Source: Athripsodes cinereus
Lineage: Eukaryota; Arthropoda; Insecta; Trichoptera; Leptoceridae
Direction of reading: 5' to 3'
Length of the DNA: 64,000 bases
NCBI GenBank assembly: GCA_947579605.1
Contig: OX388319.1
Location: 14,645,447 to 14,709,446 of the forward strand
The position numbers and the translations under genes are program-made. Of this stretch, positions 32,046 through 42,599 are shown one piece after another. The first letter of the stretch is position 1. The number at the start of each line of letters is the position of its first letter. Below the pieces are notes generated by a model, which saw nothing but the letters and a program-made list of their open reading frames with translations, did not search any database and had not been told where the DNA came from.

Positions 32046-32312
32046 CATAACATAACATAACACGTAGGTATAGACAATTCACGCAGACCGAGCTAGTCCC
32101 AAACTCAGATATGAATCTTGTATTATGGGTACTAACACGGCGATACACATATACAATGCACTAACTAAACACATATAGGTACATGTAACACCCAGACCCA
32201 GGACAATCTGAAAAATGTCATTCTTCATTTTGCCCTGGCCGGGAATCGAACCCGGGACCTCGTGACTCAAAGGCAAGTGCGTTAGCCTCCGCGCCACACC
32301 GGTCGTCGAATG
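32046..32312 (-). mobile_element. SINE-T, full-length tRNA-derived SINE
   Basis: On the minus strand the head (32,236-32,309) is tRNA-like: A-box TGGCGCGGAGGCTAACGCAC, CTTTGAGTCACGAGGTCC, B-box GGGTTCGATTCCC. The body has GTCCTGGGTCTGGGTGTTAC, GTGCATTGTATATGTGTATC and AGTTTGGGACTAGCTCGGTC, and it ends in (GTTAT)n. The boxes are intact enough to support pol III promoter ancestry. Body similarity to 3,624-3,776 shows a dispersed family. Confidence 0.82.
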
Positions 32313-33147
32313 CCTTGATAGTACAGTTTAATACTATAGTGCAGAGTAAGCAATCGGTAGCTTAATGAATGTGTCATGGATTTTCTATAGAGAGATCCGA
32401 TGTTCAAATACACCGAACTGCTGAGATATCTAGACTATTATACAAGCGCAAACTTAGGTTCATCTTTAAAATTTTTCCAGATTTTCACTTTTTTATCTTG
32501 TTTTTTTACCAATTACCCATTTTATTCAATTTAACTACAGAGAATGTTTTCAATATTATAAAAAATAATAAGCGAAAAAGTAAAAGGACATTTGTAAAGA
32601 ATTAAAATGGTTGGTTTATTTATTCCATTCACCCTTTAAAGCCCCTCTCGAAAATACAGGGAGCAAACGAGCCTCCATTTTGTATCAATTGAATCACATT
32701 TTATTCATAAAACTCCTAACTTTCATATTGTTTTCATAGGAATTATGTTATGTGAAATAAGGTCTTTCTCTATACAGTCTCTAGATGTTTTGCGTTATAG
32801 ATCATGAAGGACTTAGTAGGTGATAAAATTACAATATTTTTGGTGTACCAAATACTACCTATTCTCTACTAAAAAAATTTACGACATAAAATTCATAAGT
32901 ATAAAAATGTGTTTTGTTACGTGTAGGGGTTTCCAAACTGTTGGGCGAGACAAACGACCTTGTTAAGTTGGGGCATTATTCAAATAAATAAAATGTCAAA
33001 AGCCGAATCAAGATTACAGTGGCGCGAATATAAAAAAAATAAAAGTGTAATAATAAACGCGAGAAAAACAGAAACATTTTATTTCTTACTAGAACTAACA
33101 TACACAAAAATTCGGTGACATATCACAGTAGGTATTGCATAAAAGTC
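32313..33147. other. Mostly featureless; possible lone hAT end
   Basis: TAGGGGTTTCCAAACTGTTG at 32,923 resembles a hAT terminus, but no partner end was found. Confidence 0.4.
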
Positions 33148-33730
33148 GGTACATTTTATCATGCTGCTTTTCTCGTGGATAGAAAGAATGGATCGAGCGT
33201 CGCTTACCCTCCTTCTCTTGCTTACACTTTTCGCTTCTGTCACTGTCATATGATTTATCATGCATGTATGTTTGTTCTTCTATTCAATGCACTCAACCTT
33301 TGCCCGTCCTTCAAGATCTAGTTTACTCTATCTTACGATTTAATAATTTGACAGTCACGTCTCCTAGCACTATTTTTCTCAGACATTTAAATTTTCTTAG
33401 TCCATTCTCTTCTCGTTCTCTCTTTCCATGTGCTGAAACCATCGTTATTTGTTCACGTTTATCTATTACACTAGCTTTCACTCACTCACTCACTCATCGC
33501 CCTCAACACTTCTCTCGGGAGCACAGGGCAGAAACCAGCCTTCTCCATTCAGAGCGTCTCTGCGCCAATTGCATCACCTCTTTCCACGACATTCCTTGCA
33601 CTCTGAACACTAGCTTTCATCTACATTTAATTTCACTTTTTCTGAATTTATACCACTTTCATCCTTCTTCAGCCATGTTCAAACTGTGCATGTTTATATC
33701 AGTGTTGGAACTAGAAAGGGCGATCGCAAC
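33148..33730 (-). pseudogene. NLR-1 relic split by an NLR-2 insertion
   Basis: 33,148-33,480 matches 48,765-49,075 of the intact NLR-1: AAAGAATGGATCGAGCGTCG, TTCGCTTCTGTCACTGTCAT, TTTCCATGTGCTGAAACCAT. 33,607-33,725 matches about 49,155-49,250 (ACCACTTTCATCCTTCTTCA then GCCATGTT). In protein terms the second part gives the TWLKKDE region. The copy has many indels. Confidence 0.75.
33481..33606 (-). mobile_element. NLR-2 3' end inserted in NLR-1, 13-bp TSD
   Basis: The NLR-2 C-terminus is flanked by perfect 13-bp duplications ACACTAGCTTTCA (33468-33480, 33607-33619). On the minus strand it encodes NLR-2's WR(R/K)LVSALCSRE region and ends in a (TGAG)n tail (ACTCACTCACTC). Only about 126 bp were inserted. 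Confidence 0.85.
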
Positions 33731-34045
33731 AAACTTTGAATACTTAGAAACTCAATATTTAGTTCTAGCTCAAGTAAAACACATTTCAGCTTGACAACCA
33801 GGTAGGCTTTTTTATCAAAGATGTTTTAAAGACACACATCCTTAATATCAATTTTAAATGAGCAATTTTTTTTTATATATTTAGATAAATTGGTTGCGAT
33901 AGGAAAGAACAGCGTGAGTGTTAAGCAAGAAATTGCGAGTTTTGTAAAAGAGTTATAAATAATTTGAAATAGCAGTTATTATATGCTTAACTTAGAATAA
34001 TTTGTTTTCTTTGTAAAAAAGTAATTCCTCACAGAGTAATTCCTT
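33481..34045 (-). repeat. ~560-bp unit duplicated (inverted) at 55,469-56,028
   Basis: Colinear in reverse complement with 55,469-56,028, with few differences. Shared landmarks: AACTCGCAATTTCTTGCTT, GATCGCCCTTTCTAGT, GAGCTAGAACTAAATATTGA and the nested NLR-2 end. 33,731-34,045 is non-coding AT-rich sequence of unknown origin. Confidence 0.85.
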
Positions 34046-34171
34046 ACGAGTCCTTAAATAAAACGTTTTTTTTCGATCATGAACAATCTTCACCTTAGTG
34101 AAATCATTATCAAATGGTTTATATTTCCCACTATTTTCTGTAACAGTATTTTCAGCTTATTCCATCAATCT

Positions 34172-34320
34172 ATTTATACTATTACGGTTTCTCATACAAG
34201 TGCGGTAGCCAGTCAACCTATAAATTGTAACAAACATGCTAAGCCATCCTCTCTATGCAAATAAAAAAATAAGACACTTACGACGGAAGACATCGCTGTA
34301 TTGAAGATATTTCATGTCAT
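34172..34320 (-). mobile_element. SINE-A 3' two-thirds, diverged
   Basis: TACTATTACGGTTTCTCATA, CAAGTGCGGTAGCCAG, CCATCCTCTCTATGCAAATA and CATCGCTGTATTGAAGATAT. Confidence 0.65.
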
Positions 34321-34326
34321 ATTCTA

Positions 34327-35215
34327 TCCATCCCATCACGCATTTCCCACAATGAGATAGGCAGCGGACTACTACTCTACTGCTTGTAATATACATGCAA
34401 ATCGTCATTTCCGTGCCAATAAAAATTTAAGACTTTCAGGATGGGTGGTATACCTCATCGCTAAACTGAATGTATTGAATGTCTTAAAACGTGATGTTTT
34501 ATGATAACATGAAAATTCTTCGAGATACAATTGTTCGAATTCACAATTGTTCAAAAAAATAATTATTCGAATTAACAAATCTTCGAATAACATTTGTTCG
34601 ACTATCAATTATTCGAATTACAATTAATGGAAAGTGAATTGTTCGACTAACATTTGTTAGAAAATCCTATTTTCGAATTATTTTATATTAATCTAAATTC
34701 ATTTTATTTTGATCTTCAGAAGCAGGTTATATTGACGCAATTATATTACGTTTCATATAAAACTCCAGCCAAACCTCATCCAACTTTAACGTTATTTTAG
34801 TTTCTTAAGAAAATGAGGCAATTGCGTTCATACCTAATTATAAATATATTTAAATTATTTTTCTAAACGTTTGACACTTTTTAGATAAATCGATTGCAGA
34901 CTGAGTCGAAAATAGGAGCAATATTTTCTGTCTTGATAATAAAAATTCGAAGAATTGTGTTTCGGATAATTGTTGTTATCAATATAACGTATAAAAATTC
35001 GAACAATTGTGTTTTCTGATAATTGTGGATTCGAATAACTGCCATTCGAATAATTGTCATTCGAAAAAAAGTTAGTTCGTACAAATGTTTATTCGAAGAA
35101 TTGTCCATTCGAATAATTGTGATTCGAATAATTTTCCTGTCACCATGTTTTATGAATATTTTGCCTTTTACAGGACACTCCAAAACTTACAAAAAAAGAG
35201 ACTCACACTCTTCAT
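34327..35215 (-). mobile_element. SINE-A copy interrupted by a 641-bp transposon
   Basis: Tail (CCATCACGCATTTCCCACAA), hairpin, GTGCCAATAAAAATTTAAG and mid domain (GATGGGTGGTATACCTCATC) lie left of 34,503. Head (GCCTTTTACAGGACACTCCA, AAAGAGAC) lies right of 35,155. Removing the insertion and one 10-bp duplicate restores a normal SINE-A. Confidence 0.85.
34504..35144. mobile_element. 641-bp TIR element with ATTCGAATAATTG iterons
   Basis: Flanked by identical 10-mers ATGTTTTATG (34494-34503, 35145-35154). The ends are related inverted repeats: ATAACATGAAAATTCTTCGA versus the complement of the right end, GTGACAGGAAAATTATTCGA (16 of 20). Each arm, about 170-220 bp, carries roughly eight copies of a TTCGA-centred word such as ATTCGAATAATTGT. 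The middle (34,690-34,930) lacks them. No transposase frame. A TSD of 9-10 bp would suit a Mutator-like element, but the superfamily is not established. Confidence 0.85.
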
Positions 35216-36911
35216 TATATTCATGAATGAACTTTGTCTTTTGTCAAGTAATTCCTTATATTCATAGTTAAAATACGATATTCGTTATATCCATATTTCA
35301 AAAGTGGTAAATAAACCATTAAAATCGTAAAATAAAACATCTCAAAATTATTTTATATCGTTAAACAAAGTTCGATCCCTTTTCTCATTTTTTGCATTTG
35401 GTTTGTGTTCATTCAATATTATATTATCAATAGATATTTTTTTATCAAAAGAAAAGATTTTGAATTGTTTAATATTATAATAACATGTGAAAAACGAAGA
35501 TTATAATTTATCCAAGAAAATTCAGTGTTCTTGATACTACGCATGTTTAAATCTTTAATACGACTTGATGTTGGGTGGCAACTGTGTCATCTAAACATCG
35601 ATATTCAAAAAATTAACATAAATAATACCAAAACCATTCAGATAGCTCGATTGCGAATCATGTTTTCACATTGAACCATGTTTTTTTATTTATTTATTCA
35701 TTCGTTACTGTACATTAATAACAAACAATTAAATAAAAGGTAACCATTCAAGTAAGATACAATCAATACACAGTGGGCGAGTTTATCATGTTGTGCAAAA
35801 TCCAATCGAAAGAAGTGAGAAAGGCGACCCAACGTTTACGAAAGTGGTTGCTTCTATGGTTTGCATAAATATTTATTGATGGGTAGACCTAAAATCGTGA
35901 GAATGGCGGAATTAGTGAATGTTGTCCATGAACACTAAAAATGATCACTCAAGCTAGCTAGAACCAATCTGCACGTTGTGCTCAAATCCGGTTAAACAAT
36001 AAAAAAAATCCTAAATATTCTAAGCATAAATACTGTCCGATATCATATTTTTTCTTATTTGTGTATGAAAATTTGTCATTGTCTTGATGACAGACAATTT
36101 TATAAAGAGGTGCATTCATATAGAATACAGTCATTTTACAAAGGTCGACTTAATTTCAAAGGCGCATCTCTTCCAGCTAAGCCAAAAAGATAATGTTTTG
36201 TAATAATTTTGTAAATGGCTATTAGTCGTATAATGGTCAAATATATTTAAAATAGTGAGGCATAACTAATATAAAATTAGAACATAAAAACATAAATGGT
36301 TTTAAACAATTTTAAAGCTCACAAACGTGGACTCAAGTCAAACTGCCTTGGTACATTGTACATAATATTATTAAAATATTTCTATTTAAAAATCTTCTTT
36401 ATATTTTGCAGTAGTAAAAAATATCTGAAAAATACTTTGACGACCTCAAACAATGTCATATTAATAAATTACATATCACAACGATGTTTATTTATTTCTA
36501 CATCGATATGTTATTTGCATCTCTTTACAGTCTCAAAGCGAATAATATATTTTCAAAAAATGACAAGTTTATATATTTAGACTTATAATAAATTTACTGT
36601 ACAGAAAATAATATACAATCCCAAATAAAACCGATTGTTGAAATCTTTATTCACACTATGTGGTACGTAAAGTATAATAGATTTCGGAAAAAATAAAATA
36701 TTAAAAACCAAAAGGTAATTTGAAAAAGTGAATGTTTAGTTAGACAGTTTTATACTCTTTATTCAAGGTACAGAAAAAAATATGAATAATGAATCGGTAG
36801 CAAAATTTTAACCCAGAAACTCTCTACTGAAATTCCTGTGTATTTTTATTGAGGCCTTAGTATGAGTTTTCATTTGATGTGGCGTTATTACACTTAACTT
36901 TATGGTGCCTT
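35216..36911. other. Long featureless AT-rich stretch
   Basis: TTTTTTTATTTATTTATTCA at 35,682 may be a minus-strand LINE tail. The 94-codon frame at 36,296-36,580 has no recognisable domain. Confidence 0.4.
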
Positions 36912-37100
36912 AATTGTCTATCTATCTATCTACCTACATTATCATGGGTTATCACTCAAATGGGGTAGCCAGCAGAATAATTGCATGCGAAAAACATGCA
37001 GGTTGTCTACTCCATGTCGATAAAATAATTTGACATTCAGGACGCATGAAATTGCTCCTTGCTAGATTGAAGATATTATTAAATGCTTTATTGGTGCTGG
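36912..37100 (-). mobile_element. SINE-A 3' two-thirds
   Basis: (CTAT)n tail at 36,918, ACTCAAATGGGGTAGCCAGC, hairpin GCATGCGAAAAACATGC, CCATGTCGATAAAATAATT and a degraded mid domain. Confidence 0.75.
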
Positions 37101-37687
37101 AATTGAGTTTTTTTCTGTTTTTCCTCAAAACAACAATAATAATAATAATAACAATGTAATATATTATTTGACTTGAAGTGTTAAGGACGTCTGTAAATCT
37201 TGATAGAGATAGAGAAAGGAGGGGGGGGGTATAAATCCGTTTTGGTTGTAGATATACATACGTAATATCTGTCTGTCTTAGAAACCATTAGGGATAGTAG
37301 TATCTGATGGAAATCTTTAAGTCCAGTGGTCACAATGGCTATTTGTTTCCCGTCACTAAAATGTCTGGAATACATACTGCTACCACTACTATTACAGAAA
37401 ATAGAATGTTCCTACTATCAACTATCTCCTCTTATTCTTCTAACTTTGTATTTATGTCATGGAGTAGTGTTATATAGAGGTGTCATAAGTTTGTCTTCCA
37501 CTGTTTTTTTTGTTGTAAATTTTAGGATCTCGTATTTTTTTATGCATTTGGCATTCAGTCCCTATAGATTCAATGATAAATTTATTAATAGCCACATGAT
37601 TTAGGTCCTTCCAACCAGATTCCAAAATAGTATAGAAATTTTACAATATGGTCCACTATCTGGCGTGACTCGTATTCGCATTCAGTA
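37101..37687. other. No recognisable feature
   Basis: Contains AATAATAATAATAATAA (about 37,132) and a run of nine G (37,219-37,227); the 92-codon frame at 37,326 is not recognisable. Confidence 0.4.
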
Positions 37688-37965
37688 CTGATGACAATCT
37701 AAATAGAGTGTCCTTTAAAGAAGCAGGTAATCATAAAATATCATGTGTAAGACAAAGAATAGTTATCCAACTCTTTCTGTAAGTTTTCGAGTGTCCTGTA
37801 AGAGCGCAAATATTTATAAAAAATCACGTATGAAATATTTAAACATCCTCAATTCAGCGATTTGGGATTCTGCCACCAATCCTGAATGTTTCAACTTTTT
37901 ATGGCACGAAAAAGGCAACTTATATTTTGTTACCCAATTTGCAGGAAATGTCGTGATAGTATGAA
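37688..37965 (+). mobile_element. Tandem pair of SINE-A copies
   Basis: A head fragment (GAGTGTCCTTTAAAGAAGCA, 37,708) is followed by a second, longer copy. That copy has TAAGTTTTCGAGTGTCCTGT (37,782), mid domain GCGATTTGGGATTCTGCCAC, TTTATGGCACGAAAAAGGC and tail AGGAAATGTCGTGATAGTAT. Confidence 0.65.
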
Positions 37966-38671
37966 ATACACAAAAGTAAGTGGTCGTTCTATAGTTGAAT
38001 AATAAAATTTAAACTCTATGGTTTAGAGACGATAACCGTCCTCTAGAATCCGAACCAAGATAAACTGACAGTGCGAATCTGGACAATGAATTATGTAAAA
38101 AAGGAAATAAGTTAGGGATGTTTTCTCAAATTATATATAGGTACATTACAAACTAATAAAATATTCCTATTGTTCAACTACATTCTTCTTCTCTTGATAT
38201 CACTAATGTATGTTGAAACCATATATTTATCACTACGTCTGAACTATCAAGGCCTTGAAATATTCAGAATAATACTATTCAAACATTTTAGTTTTGGCTC
38301 ATTGCACTTCACGCACGTGTATTTTGCAGACACAAAAAAAAATCTAAAAAAAACATGAGATAAGCCATGTTCTTGAAAGACTAAAGACTGTTCTCTCAAT
38401 AAAAATTAGAATAGGTAGTTGAAGAAAAGATTTGTTTTTAATTTCATTCAAATAAAATTTTAATTACTTTCTCAACGACAATCAAATAAGAACAAAAACT
38501 TTTTTCAGATTTATAACCATTATCAACAAGAATCGTATAGGATTCATGTTTGTAATATTACGATAATTTAAAATTATTGTTTAACCAACAAAGTTGTTAT
38601 TATTATTTGCAAATACACAGTTCGACATTCTTGGCTGTTCAATAATGTTTTTCCCATGAAGTGACAAGAAA
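37966..38671. other. No recognisable feature
   Basis: AT-rich; nothing supported. Confidence 0.4.
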
Positions 38672-38895
38672 AGGTCAGATCTCCTAATCTTTTTTGTAAG
38701 TTTTCTAGTGTCCTGTAAAAGGCAAGAAATAGTCAAACATCACACATTATAATATTTGGTACAGTGATGAGATAATACGTCACTTATCCCAAATGTCTTA
38801 TTTTTAAGGCACATGGAGAACAATCTTTATGTTTATTACATTCGTATAGTCTAATGGCTTCACCACTTGTGGGAGATACCGTAATGGTATAGATA
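38672..38895 (+). mobile_element. SINE-A, near full length
   Basis: GGTCAGATCTCCTAATCTTT, AAGTTTTCTAGTGTCCTGTA, AAAGGCAAG, degraded mid domain, and tail CCACTTGTGGGAGATACCGT then AATGGTATAGATA. Confidence 0.75.
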
Positions 38896-39334
38896 TGTAA
38901 AGTAAGAGATAAACACATCTTAAATAATAAATTGATAGAAATTCTTAGTCCTTTATATTATAATGGAAGCATTTCTTGAAATAGTACTTTTATTTTTGCT
39001 ACTAAAAAAATAATATAAAAATTCTACAAAATATATAGTAACAATACATAGGTATGTATATAATTTTTCCAGTTTGTTAAACTATTGAAGATCTCAGTAA
39101 GTAAGTTGATCATCTGGAATGTTCCTCATTAAAAAGTGTCCTGTATTGTATTTAGTCCATTTATATTATTATTATAATTCTGTCCTCGATTCCAGCTTTT
39201 ACAGTTTCCAGCCATTGCATTGCCTTGGATGTTAGTAGTAACAGTAATATTAGAGATGAGACAGACATCTGACCAAATTTAACAATCCGGCCAGATACTG
39301 GATTAATAACGCTTTACATTTTGGTTTATTCTTC
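38896..39334. other. No recognisable feature
   Basis: AT-rich; nothing supported. Confidence 0.4.
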
Positions 39335-39640
39335 TTGTAAGTCGCAATCCACTGGATTTATCTGCTTCAAGCATAGTTTTTCTTTTCCACTCTTCTTTAT
39401 TCCCTACTAGCTTTTATTTATTTATTTTATTCTTCTTGCACATCATCATTCATATAACAAATAAAAATAAAGCAATATACACAAGAAAAAATGTGATGAT
39501 GTGCAGTGGCGAGATTATCACTGTATAGTGATTTCTTCCTTCTAACCACGCCAGCTTTTAAGCTCTACGTATGCGCTCCAGCGCATGTTCTTCTTGCTTG
39601 GCCGGTTCTGCAATTTCTATTGGTATTATCACAATGATAA
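39335..39640 (-). pseudogene. NLR-5 C-terminal relic with NLR-7 inserted
   Basis: GCAATCCACTGGATTTATCT and GTTTTTCTTTTCCACTCTTC (39,344-39,395), then CCAGCTTTTAAGCTCTACGT and CATGTTCTTCTTGCTTGGCC (39,551-39,602), are colinear with the NLR-5 relic at 45,341-45,480 on the same strand. An NLR-7 tail separates the two parts. Confidence 0.65.
39417..39552 (-). mobile_element. NLR-7 3' tail, 8-bp TSD
   Basis: The 136-bp insertion is flanked by AGCTTTTA (39409-39416, 39553-39560). Minus strand: GGAAGAAATCACTATACAGT then GATAATCTCGCCACTGCACA, ending in AATAAAATAAATAAA. It carries the family hairpin ATCACT/AGTGAT. Confidence 0.75.
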
Positions 39641-40304
39641 AAACAATTGAGTACCTTACAATTGAGTATCTACTTTACTTTTTAAAATTGCTGCCTTAAT
39701 TAGTTTATTCATATTGCATATATCTAAAAAGAATAAATACTTATTATTTAATGCTAATAAAGGGCTATTAAGAGCATTTTCTTTCTACTTATAATATTTT
39801 CCCACCGATGGGGGTCGTTAGGACTCCTGATGATCTGATTTTTCTAAAAAAAATATATATAAGAAAAATACTGACTGAATACAGAAAAGAAGTATTATTC
39901 ATAATTGAAAAACATAGATAAAATACTCACTCTGAACTATTCAAATCACGACAGTGCCAATCATCCAGCTATCCGACATAGGATTTTTTTCGGATATTAT
40001 CCGGTATCCAGTTTATCACCAGTAACAGAAGTTACATTGCTGGATCACATTAGAGGACAGACGTGGTTCTTATACCATTTCGTAACGATTATATAACATT
40101 GCATTGAACATGGTTACATAGTGCTATGTACTAGCTACTGGGATTATTATTGTGGAAAAATACTTGCTTTATCCTTTTATCGTCCTATAAGAAACCTAAC
40201 ATCGCCACCTATACTTGTTATTTCTGTCATATTTCATACTTATTAATTTTTTTATCTCTTCTCTGTATTAGTCTGTACAGTCACAGCATATTCCAAAAAT
40301 GCAT
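39641..40304. other. No recognisable feature
   Basis: AT-rich; short frames at 39,905 and 40,150 have no recognisable domain. Confidence 0.4.
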
Positions 40305-40336
40305 TTATACCATCACGGACGGCATATCCCACAAGA
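40305..40336 (-). mobile_element. SINE-A tail fragment
   Basis: TATACCATCACGGACGGCAT then ATCCCACAAGAG. Confidence 0.55.
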
Positions 40337-40656
40337 GCTTGAAGGCATTGATGAAGAAGCTATTAATATACATTTTCACAAATTTTAAGAAAAATATTAT
40401 ATAAAAATATATGTTTATTAGCATCCAGAAGAAACAAATTCGTAACTGATGTGTAGGTATTTTTTGGTATGTGATTTGACACCTTTTGTAAGCAAGGTAC
40501 TTTTACCTTCAGAGAAAGTTTAAGTCAGAAGTTAAATAAATTGAAATCAGGATCAACCGACTGAAATTCCAACACTCTTCTATTAGTAGGTAAATATAAC
40601 ACATGAAACTACCATATAAGACTAAGAAAAGACAACGTCACCTCATTTGGTTGTTG

Positions 40657-40722
40657 GACGGGAGTTGAACCCGCACCTTTGCTTTGTCCAATTAAGGATA
40701 TTCTCGCTTATAAACCCCGATG
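40657..40722 (-). repeat. tRNA-like sequence (SINE head or tRNA relic)
   Basis: The reverse complement carries a B-box GCGGGTTCAACTCCCG in a pairable T-arm and an anticodon-arm-like AATTGGACAAAGCAAAGG. The A-box is weak and no acceptor stem closes, so it is probably SINE-derived. Confidence 0.45.
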
Positions 40723-41189
40723 TCAGCTTCACTTGTAAGTATTGTTTTAATATACCTTGTATAAAGCTCTTATATTAGACTACTGTCCACCTCAATTAAT
40801 TTGTGACGGTTTAAGAAATGTATGTACTAAGGTGATATATAAACTACCACCTCATTTTATATGAAGTGTTATATACTCGTACATGACTGTGTATTCTCTG
40901 CCAGTGGTAGTTTCATGAGAAAGAAAGCCTGACTGTGGTTATCCAATAATGATGTTCTATCGTTTATGGTCGCCTTGGAAATTTTTCCCTATACATTTTA
41001 CAGATAAAACAGGGTGTAAAAATGACAAAAGCATGCAACACATTTCTTTTATGTTAATATTTTTATTTTATTTTACAAGACACCCACAAAAAGATGACCT
41101 TACAAGAAATAAATTACAAACATACATGTAACCAGATTTGGCCAGTTGCCCAACTGAAACTGTTTGTAATCGTAATCGTAAGAATTGCA
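40723..41189. other. No recognisable feature
   Basis: AT-rich; nothing supported. Confidence 0.4.
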
Positions 41190-41407
41190 TATTTCCCCGG
41201 TAAAAAATAGGTCTAAAACTTTTTTCTGTAAGTGTTTAAGTATCCTTTAAATACCAGTAACACCTTCAGTTCGACAACGAGGTATGCTATCCATTCTTAA
41301 TGTCAATTTTTTACTAACACGAAGAGGAAAAGTTACATATATTATATGTATATTACATTTTGCAGGTATTCTACCGGCTAATCCAATTGTGGGAGATGTT
41401 GAAAAGT
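41190..41407 (+). mobile_element. SINE-A, near full length, diverged
   Basis: TTCCCCGGTAAAAAATAGGT, CTGTAAGTGTTTAAGTATCC, mid domain CGACAACGAGGTATGCTATC, ACTAACACGAAGAGG, and tail AATCCAATTGTGGGAGATGT. Confidence 0.65.
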
Positions 41408-41429
41408 AAAGAGAGTATAATTTACCAAG

Positions 41430-41505
41430 CCCTGCTTTTTACAGGGCGTTCGAAAACTTTGAAAATGGTGAGAGACACATTCTTTTCCAGATACCCCACG
41501 GGATA
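41430..41505 (-). mobile_element. SINE-A head
   Basis: CCTGCTTTTTACAGGGCGTT, CGAAAACTTTG, and AGATACCCCACGGGA at its 5' end. Opposite orientation to the copy just before it. Confidence 0.65.
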
Positions 41506-41971
41506 AGATTAACTATTTTGACAGATCATCCAAATAATTGTTTCCATTTAATTTTTTATGACAAAACGCTTTCCAGTATTTAATTGTACCCCCTGTATTT
41601 CACAGTTAGTACATTACATAGTATCTTTCGTATTTTATTTTCAATACAATGTATGACAAAATTATTGTACCCTGCTTGTTCACTTTATATTATTACAGTG
41701 GTAAAGTAAAAGAATAAAGAAGAGAAATACGTTACATAAAACGGTGCACAGTGTAGGTATTATATCCAATGTGTCGTGTGCTGTATTCCATAATAAAAAT
41801 ATTATTTATTTTGTAACGATAAGGACCTCTATTTATTTAAATGTTAAACTGTCGGGACAATACATTGTTATAATATTGTGACTGTATATTTTTCACTCAT
41901 TTAGCGAAAGTTCTTTTATTACGACTATATTGTTAAGACGAGTTTTTACATGAACTTAAATCAAAATCAAG
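41506..41971. other. No recognisable feature
   Basis: AT-rich; nothing supported. Confidence 0.4.
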
Positions 41972-42215
41972 AAAAGGCAGGTGTTCGTATAAAATCACCT
42001 ATAAGACATGTAACAACCACAATAAAGCAATGAGGTATGCCACCCTCCCTGAAAGTTTTTTTTCATTATTTTAATTCGCACACCTTAACACTGAATTTAA
42101 GATGTTAACATTCTTCTACGTGATAATTCAGAAATATTAACTTTTTACTCGAAAACTTACAGAAAAGTATGGCAGGCTGATTTAATTTCGGATACTCCAT
42201 GATGATAATAACTAT
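41972..42215. mobile_element. Two SINE-A fragments in opposite orientation
   Basis: Plus fragment 41,972-42,062: AAAAGGCAGGTGTTCGTATA and AGCAATGAGGTATGCCACCC. Minus fragment 42,070-42,215: CTGAATTTAAGATGTTAACA, CTCGAAAACTTACAGAAAAG and TTCGGATACTCCATG. Confidence 0.65.
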
Positions 42216-42599
42216 TCTTACTGACTTAACTTAAAAAAATATTTTGAACAGAATATTTCGTTTTAAACGAACTCATCTCTATACAGTCTCACGTGCAATA
42301 AAAATGTACGTTTTAGTGATAGAAATAAATTGTAACAACCATTATAGTATGTACAACTCTGTATTTTTATAATAAAACGGAGATTTCATCTCTACGCTTT
42401 ACGAATACCACAAACACTATAACTTGACATGTTGTGTAGTAATACTTTTTTCAGGAAATTAGGTATAATAATATTTTGTATTATAATTTTTCACTTCCGC
42501 CTCGTTTTGTTTACCACACAAACAATTTTGTTGTTAACCATATTTTTTTCGTGTTTCGTGAAGCATTTTGTAGTTTACCATATTCTTTTCGTGTTCCGA

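Noticed and set aside
32236..32309. Functional tRNA gene
   Set aside because: A- and B-boxes are good, but no closing acceptor stem and a SINE body follows directly.
32922..33000. hAT end GGGGTTTCCAAACTG
   Set aside because: No matching opposite end or 8-bp duplication found nearby.
33264..33794. 176-codon plus-strand open frame
   Set aside because: Entirely antisense to NLR-1 and NLR-2 relics; the coding signal is on the minus strand.
34515..35140. CRISPR-like array of TTCGA repeats
   Set aside because: Irregular spacing, both orientations and variable words; symmetric around a core and bounded by a target duplication, so it is a transposon.
35560..35600. SINE-A mid domain (GATGTTGGGTGGCAACTGTG)
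   Set aside because: Only about 15 matching bases and no other SINE-A block in order nearby.
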